A DNA stretch of 10,919 nt from Auxenochlorella pyrenoidosa (Eukaryota > Chlorophyta > Trebouxiophyceae > Chlorellales > Chlorellaceae): contig KQ482026.1 in the NCBI GenBank assembly GCA_001430745.1, forward strand, positions 42,159-53,077, written 5' to 3'. The first letter of the stretch is position 1. Each line of letters starts with the position of its first letter. Positions 6,912 to 10,919 of this stretch are shown piece by piece. The position numbers and the translations under genes are program-made. The notes below the pieces were generated by a model that saw only the letters and a program-made list of their open reading frames with translations, was not told the DNA's origin and did not search any database.

Positions 6912-9900
6912 ATGGGCGTCCCGGGCCTGCAGACATGGCTGCGCCGCCGCTACCCGGAGGCCTTTGTCCCTCTGCCCGAGGGGATGGCCTTCGACCACGT
7001 TTACATCGATATGTCGTCCACCCTGCATCAAGTCATACGCCGGGGTGCGCCGCGGTGGTCTGCATGTGTTGTGCCGCCATGGGCGGCGGCGGCGGCGGCG
7101 GCAGTGGTGCCTAAGCTCTGCTAGCCTCACCCATGAGAAACCTTGATTGCCGCCTGCAGCACGCACCAAGTCCTACTTCCACTCCCAGCTGCACCGCCGG
7201 CTGGATGAGATCCTGGCACTGGCACGGCCGCAGCAGCGCGTGGTCCTGGCGCTCGACGGCCCGGCGCCCCTGGCCAAGCTGCTGGAGCAGCGGTGCGTGT
7301 GGGGGCCCAGCGGTCTTTAGCTGACTCTGAAGACTGAAGACTGACTCACCTGAGCCCTCACAGTCAGGCGGCCTGAGCCATTCAGTCTGAGCATGCAGCA
7401 AGCAGCGGCGGCAGGTTTGGGTTTGCTTCTGTGCCGGCTTGCAGCTTGCGTACCGGCCTTCATTGCTGTCAGGGATCAACCCTGGCTGCTGCCGCGTTCC
7501 TATCAAGGGTGGCCACATGTGGCTCACTCCCGTTATGGGGTCATTTCTTCCACATACGCCCTCACCTGCAGGCGTCGTCGGCGTCGCGAGGTTGAGCGCT
7601 CGCAGCGCGCGGCGGCCGCCGCGGCGGAGAGCGCAGCAGCCGATGCTGCGGCGGCTGCTAGCGGCACAGCGCCGCCCTCGGGCCTCACAGCTGGCAGCAC
7701 GCAGCAGGCCTGGTCGTCCACCGTGGATGCGCTGGCGCTGCAGGGGGGGTTCCGCCCCCCCAACCCCGAGCTGTCCACCCTGGCGCTGACCACCGGCTCC
7801 CGCCTCATGCTCGAGGTGCACTCCTCCCTGGCCGCCTACATCTGCAAGAAGCTGGCAGACCCAGCCACCGCGCACCTCAGGTGGGCGGGGGCGCCTGCCG
7901 CCGCGATTGTGCAAGATGCCGGAGTCTCCCTGTCCCGGCTGGTCGCCGCCGACCGCCGCCGCTGCCGCTGCTGCTGGGCGGCGCCCCTGTTGCTTGACCC
8001 TCCAGCTGCTTCTGCCCTCCCGCTCTGCCCCCACCCACCGCCGCCGCCACGCGCAGCTTTGAGTTCTCCGACTCCACGGTCAAGGGCGAGGGCGAGCTGA
8101 AGATCCTGTCGCGCCTGCTGCACCCCGACAGCGCCGCGCAGCCGGGCGACACGCACCTCGTGCTGGGCGGCGACTCAGACCTGCTGCTCATGGCGCTGGT
8201 GTCGGGCCAGGTGGGGGCCCGGGCCGGCTGGGGGCGCGCACGGACGCGTGACGGCCCCTGCGGGCACCGGTGAAACAGCGCAGAGTGTGGAGGCGGTGGT
8301 GTGTGGATGCTCAGAAGCCGGAGCCCGCCCCCTGCACCCCGCACCCCCGCAGCCGGGCGTGTACATCCTGAACGATCTGATGGATGGAGACAGCAGGCGG
8401 CCCCACCGGCGGCGGCCCCGCCGCCCCGCCGACGATGCAGCTGCAGCTGCCGCCGCTGCGGCGGCCGCCGACGCAGCCGCGGCCGTGGCAGCAGCGGCCC
8501 TGCTTGCCGCCCCTGCAGCAGAGTTTTCTGACGAGGAGGGGGAGAGCAGCGGCAGCGACACAGAGGTGGAGAGTGACGAGTCCGACAGCGAGCCGGAGAA
8601 GGGTGAGGCGGCTGCGGTGGGCGACAATGGCCTGCCGCCAGGCGCACGCGTGCGCAAGCTGCCCGCGCTGGCGGCGGTTGCAGCGGCAGCCGCTGCCCAG
8701 GCAGAGGCCTCCCAGCCGCCGCTGGTGGCTTTCTCAAGGGATGCCGCCGAGCGGCTGTGGCGGGGGCAGCACCTGGCGGGCGGCGGCGGCGGCCCCGAAG
8801 AGGTGACCGGGCTGGCGCTCGACCTGATGCTGCTGGCCACTATGTGCAGCGGCAATGACTACCTGCCCGCCATACAGGTGGGGGTGGCGGCAGGTGGCGC
8901 TTGGGCAGGTGTGAGGCAGTTGGCAGCGAGCCGTGCAGACCTATGCGAAGTGGTCAACAGTTGGGTGAATTATTGCTGTTTCAGTGTGACGGGCCACCCA
9001 TGAAGCGTGTTGGCAGGTGGAGTGGGGGGTGCACAGGTACTGAATGTCTGGCAGCTGGGCATGATACACGGGCAGGTTGGTACGCCCCGCCCATGCTGCC
9101 GCGACCCTCCACTGCGCCTGCTGCAGGGCATGCAGCTGAGCAACAAGCACCGCCCGGGGCTGTGGGACCTGTACTGCGGCATGAGGGGGGAGCCTCAGTG
9201 GGAGGGGCAGACGCTGGTGCTGCGCGGGTGCGGGTGCGAGGGCGGCGGCGCCGGCGCCCCCGGCCGCGACTGCCCCTCCATCGCCTTCAACTGGCCCATG
9301 CTGACCACGCTGCTGTCGGAATACTACCGCCAGCGGTTTGTCTCGCTGGAGGGCCCGCTGGCAGCGGGCACCGCAGCGGCGACTGCCGGGTGGCAGGGGA
9401 CCGACCTCGCTGCGGCGGTGGCTGGCGGCGTGCCCGCCGGTGCCAGTCTGAGCAGCGGCAGCCTGAGCAGCGTGGACCTGGGCGAGGTTGCTCCTGTGTG
9501 GGGGCCTGAGGGCCTCGCTGCTGCTGCGGCTGCGGCCACAGCGCAGCAGCCGGGCAAGCCTGCTGGCGAGGGCGCTCAGCAGCCACGGCAGCAGCGCAGC
9601 AAGGGGCCCGCGGTGGCACTGCGAGGGATGGAACCCCAGCCGGACAGCTACCTGGAGGTGGGAGGCGGGGGGGGTGAGGGGGGGGGGGCCGAAGGGGGCC
9701 TGCAGTGGGGCGCGACGCTGCCGGCAGCGCTCTTGCTTGCTGGGCCCCACCAGAATGCGGGCGGCCCCGATGGCCCTGCCGGTTGGCCCGCCCAGCAGTT
9801 GGGGTGCCCCCTCCTGTGGAGGCTTGCAATGTTTCTTGCCTGCCCGCACGATCCATTTTGCCGCTGGCTAGCGTCTTGGAGCGGTCGGGAGCCTGCTACA

Positions 9901-10889
9901 TCACTTTGCGCGCCGGCGCCTGGCGCCCCCGGCACCCTCCCTGCAGGGCCTGGAGTGGGTGCTCCAAATGTATTGCAGTGGCGCTGTCCGCGACTACAGG
10001 TTTGCGTACGACCTGGCAGCGCCCTCGCTCACGCACCTCATAGCCACCATGCAGCAGCGGTGCGCTGGCGGCAGCATCAGCAGGAGCAGCGGCAGCAGCG
10101 ATGACATTGAGCGGCAGCAGCAGCAGGCGGCAGGGGGCGAGGTCCAGGCTGCGGCGGCGGCGGCGGCAGATGAGGCGGCGCAGCAGCGGCGGCAGCAGCG
10201 CCGATCCACGCAGCCGCTGGTGCCGGCGGCCTGCGCCATGGCGCTGTTGCCCCGAGGCGGGCGCATGCATGCGGGTGGGTGCCCCGCTGGCTGAGCCGCA
10301 GCCCCGCGTGGGAGCTGCTCCTCGCAGGCGGCTGGCGCACACACGAGCCTGGCAGCAGCCTGAGGACGCCCAGCTGCCCTGCTGCCCTGCGCGCCCCTCC
10401 CCGCCCGCCCACAGTCGGCGGGTCGGTGGCCCTCGCCCACCAGGCCCTTGCCTGTTGCCCGCCCGCCCCCCTGCGTGCAGCCACTGCGCTGCAGCACTTG
10501 ATGGATGAGGGCTCGCAGCTGGAGGAGATCTACGCCACGTGCGACGAGTGCACACAGCTGGGTGTGCAGCTGGGCAGCAGTGAGTTGCTCGCGCAGGCCG
10601 CCCGCCCGCCTCCCCTGCCCCGCTGCCAGTGCAACAGCCTGCCAGCCTGCATGGCTAGCGGGCCGGTGCCCGGCCAGGCGTCCGCCCGCCCGTGATGCCG
10701 CCAGTTCCGGTGGCTGCAGCCAGCATGCACGAAGCGCAGCGCAGTCATCGCTGCCGCGCTGCTCTGGCCCCTGCCCTGCCCGCAGTGGGCCGCGAGCTGG
10801 ACGGCGCCCGCGCCGAGCTGGCGGCGGCGCAGGCGCAGCTGGGCGAGCTGGCAGCAGAGGCGGTGGCGGGGGCTGCGGTTGCTGCGCCG
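6912..10889 (+). CDS. XRN-family 5'-3' exoribonuclease, 3'-partial
   Basis: XRN enzymes digest 5'-monophosphate RNA processively in decay, transcription termination and rRNA processing. Exons are 6912-7044, 7160-7292, 7572-7880, 8057-8210, 8353-8877, 9127-9657, 9947-10274, 10481-10579 and 10786-10889. All phases agree, giving 772 codons; the last donor is at 10890 and the gene runs out of the window. It starts with the family hallmark MGVPGLQTWLRRRYPEAF. Metal-site motifs appear in order: YIDMSSTLH (Asp33), LALDGPAPLAK (Asp77), VKGEGELKIL (Glu203, Glu205), LGGDSDLL (Asp231, Asp233) and CSGNDYLPA (Asp412). The helical region follows, with GLEWVLQMYCSG (from 596) and QPLVPAACAMALLP. A large Ala-rich then acidic insert (about 255-365) and further Ala/Gln/Ser inserts interrupt the core. 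Several motifs deviate from XRN1/XRN2 (GEGEL for GEGEH, GNDYLPA for GNDFLPH), so I give no paralogue name. The start at 6912 is fixed by the N-terminal motif. Confidence 0.92.
7082..7102. repeat. (GGC)7 microsatellite in XRN intron 1
   Basis: Seven perfect GGC copies lie inside the first intron (7045-7159) of the XRN gene. It is non-coding in the spliced model and probably length-polymorphic. Confidence 0.85.
7327..7344. repeat. Short direct repeat (CTGAAGA)2.5 in XRN intron 2
   Basis: Two full copies and one partial copy of CTGAAGA stand in tandem, followed by further CTGA tetramers up to about 7400. CTGA(C) resembles branch-point and box D sequences, but the intron end is far away (7571) and no box C (RTGATGA) was seen nearby, so I call it only a repeat. 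Confidence 0.6.
8398..8710 (+). repeat. Low-complexity coding insert in XRN (Arg-rich, poly-Ala, acidic Ser, poly-Ala)
   Basis: Within XRN exon 5 the frame encodes an Arg/Pro patch, an 11-Ala run with further Ala blocks (about residues 272-299), an acidic Ser/Glu/Asp segment (about 300-328, for example SDEEGESSGSDTEVESDE), and another Ala-rich block (about 349-362). The frame is open throughout and flanked by conserved XRN sequence on both sides. It is therefore an in-frame insertion between the GDSDLL and GNDYLP catalytic motifs, not an unrecognised intron. Confidence 0.8.
9658..9700 (+). repeat. G-rich tract at 5' end of XRN intron 6
   Basis: Directly after the donor site at 9658, several G runs of four or more are separated by one to a few bases. 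This matches the layout of a possible intramolecular G-quadruplex in the pre-mRNA. Only the base pattern supports this. Confidence 0.5.
10060..10200 (+). repeat. Ser, Gln and Ala triplet-repeat coding segment in XRN exon 7
   Basis: Repeated AGC, CAG, GCG and CGG triplets encode Ser-rich, Gln-run and Ala-run sequence (SRSSGSSDD, RQQQQAA, a run of seven Ala, then QQRRQQRR). They lie between the conserved GLEWVLQMY block and the QPLVPAACAMALLP block. The frame is kept open, so this is a disordered loop insert in the XRN helical region. Confidence 0.75.
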
Positions 10890-10919
10890 GTGAGGCCTCC
10901 GTTGCAAGGGCAACGTTTT

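Noticed and set aside
8878..9126. Additional coding exon within XRN intron 5 (for example using an alternative acceptor near 9060)
   Set aside because: Direct joining of 8877 to 9127 gives a phase-0 junction at GNDYLPAIQ|GMQLSNKH, with no missing conserved block. The intervening frames carry no XRN-like sequence.
1..10919. Mobile element, CRISPR array, phage or bacterial operon
   Set aside because: No inverted terminal repeats, transposase or reverse-transcriptase motifs, regularly spaced repeats or Shine-Dalgarno-led gene strings were seen. The intron-rich eukaryotic gene structure accounts for the window.

Overview
This is nuclear DNA of a GC-rich unicellular green alga, most likely a Chlorella-type trebouxiophyte. 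Four lines of evidence support this. The genes are densely packed. Each is split by many short GT-AG introns (about 90-300 nt, typically GTGAG/GTGCG donors and CTGCAG or TGCAG acceptors). Composition is strongly GC-rich with Ala/Gln/Gly low-complexity protein segments. The chlorophyte-type poly(A) signal TGTAA lies a short distance after all three gene 3' ends in the window. I cannot resolve the species. No bacterial, viral or mobile-element signature was seen.

Layout, left to right. (1) Positions 1-2481, plus strand: the 3' part of an Ala-rich protein gene with 11 visible exons. It encodes an Ala/Gln-rich, probably helical region with four cysteines, followed by a cysteine-free Pro/Ser/Thr/Ala tail resembling algal hydroxyproline-rich wall glycoproteins. 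(2) Positions 2482-3070: convergent 3' UTRs and spacer with a 17-nt G run. (3) Positions 4801-3071, minus strand: a complete six-exon gene for an ESF2/ABT1-type RRM protein of 18S rRNA processing. (4) Positions 6698-5047, minus strand: a complete six-exon gene for SEC11, the catalytic subunit of the ER signal peptidase complex (178 aa). (5) Positions 6699-6911: a 213-bp gap from which SEC11 and the next gene are transcribed divergently. (6) Position 6912 to the end, plus strand: an XRN-family 5'-3' exoribonuclease, nine exons visible (772 codons) and cut by the window end, with large low-complexity inserts in a conserved catalytic core.

All exon models were assembled by hand. In each gene the splice phases agree from exon to exon, and for ESF2, SEC11 and XRN the joined proteins follow the known family sequence across the junctions. 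Two genes act in RNA metabolism (rRNA processing and 5'-3' decay) and one in ER protein maturation. Nothing indicates they form one functional cluster; this reads as ordinary compact algal gene order. I found no convincing new multi-gene system. The most novel item is the lineage-specific-looking Ala-rich wall-type protein, followed by the divergent, insert-rich XRN.
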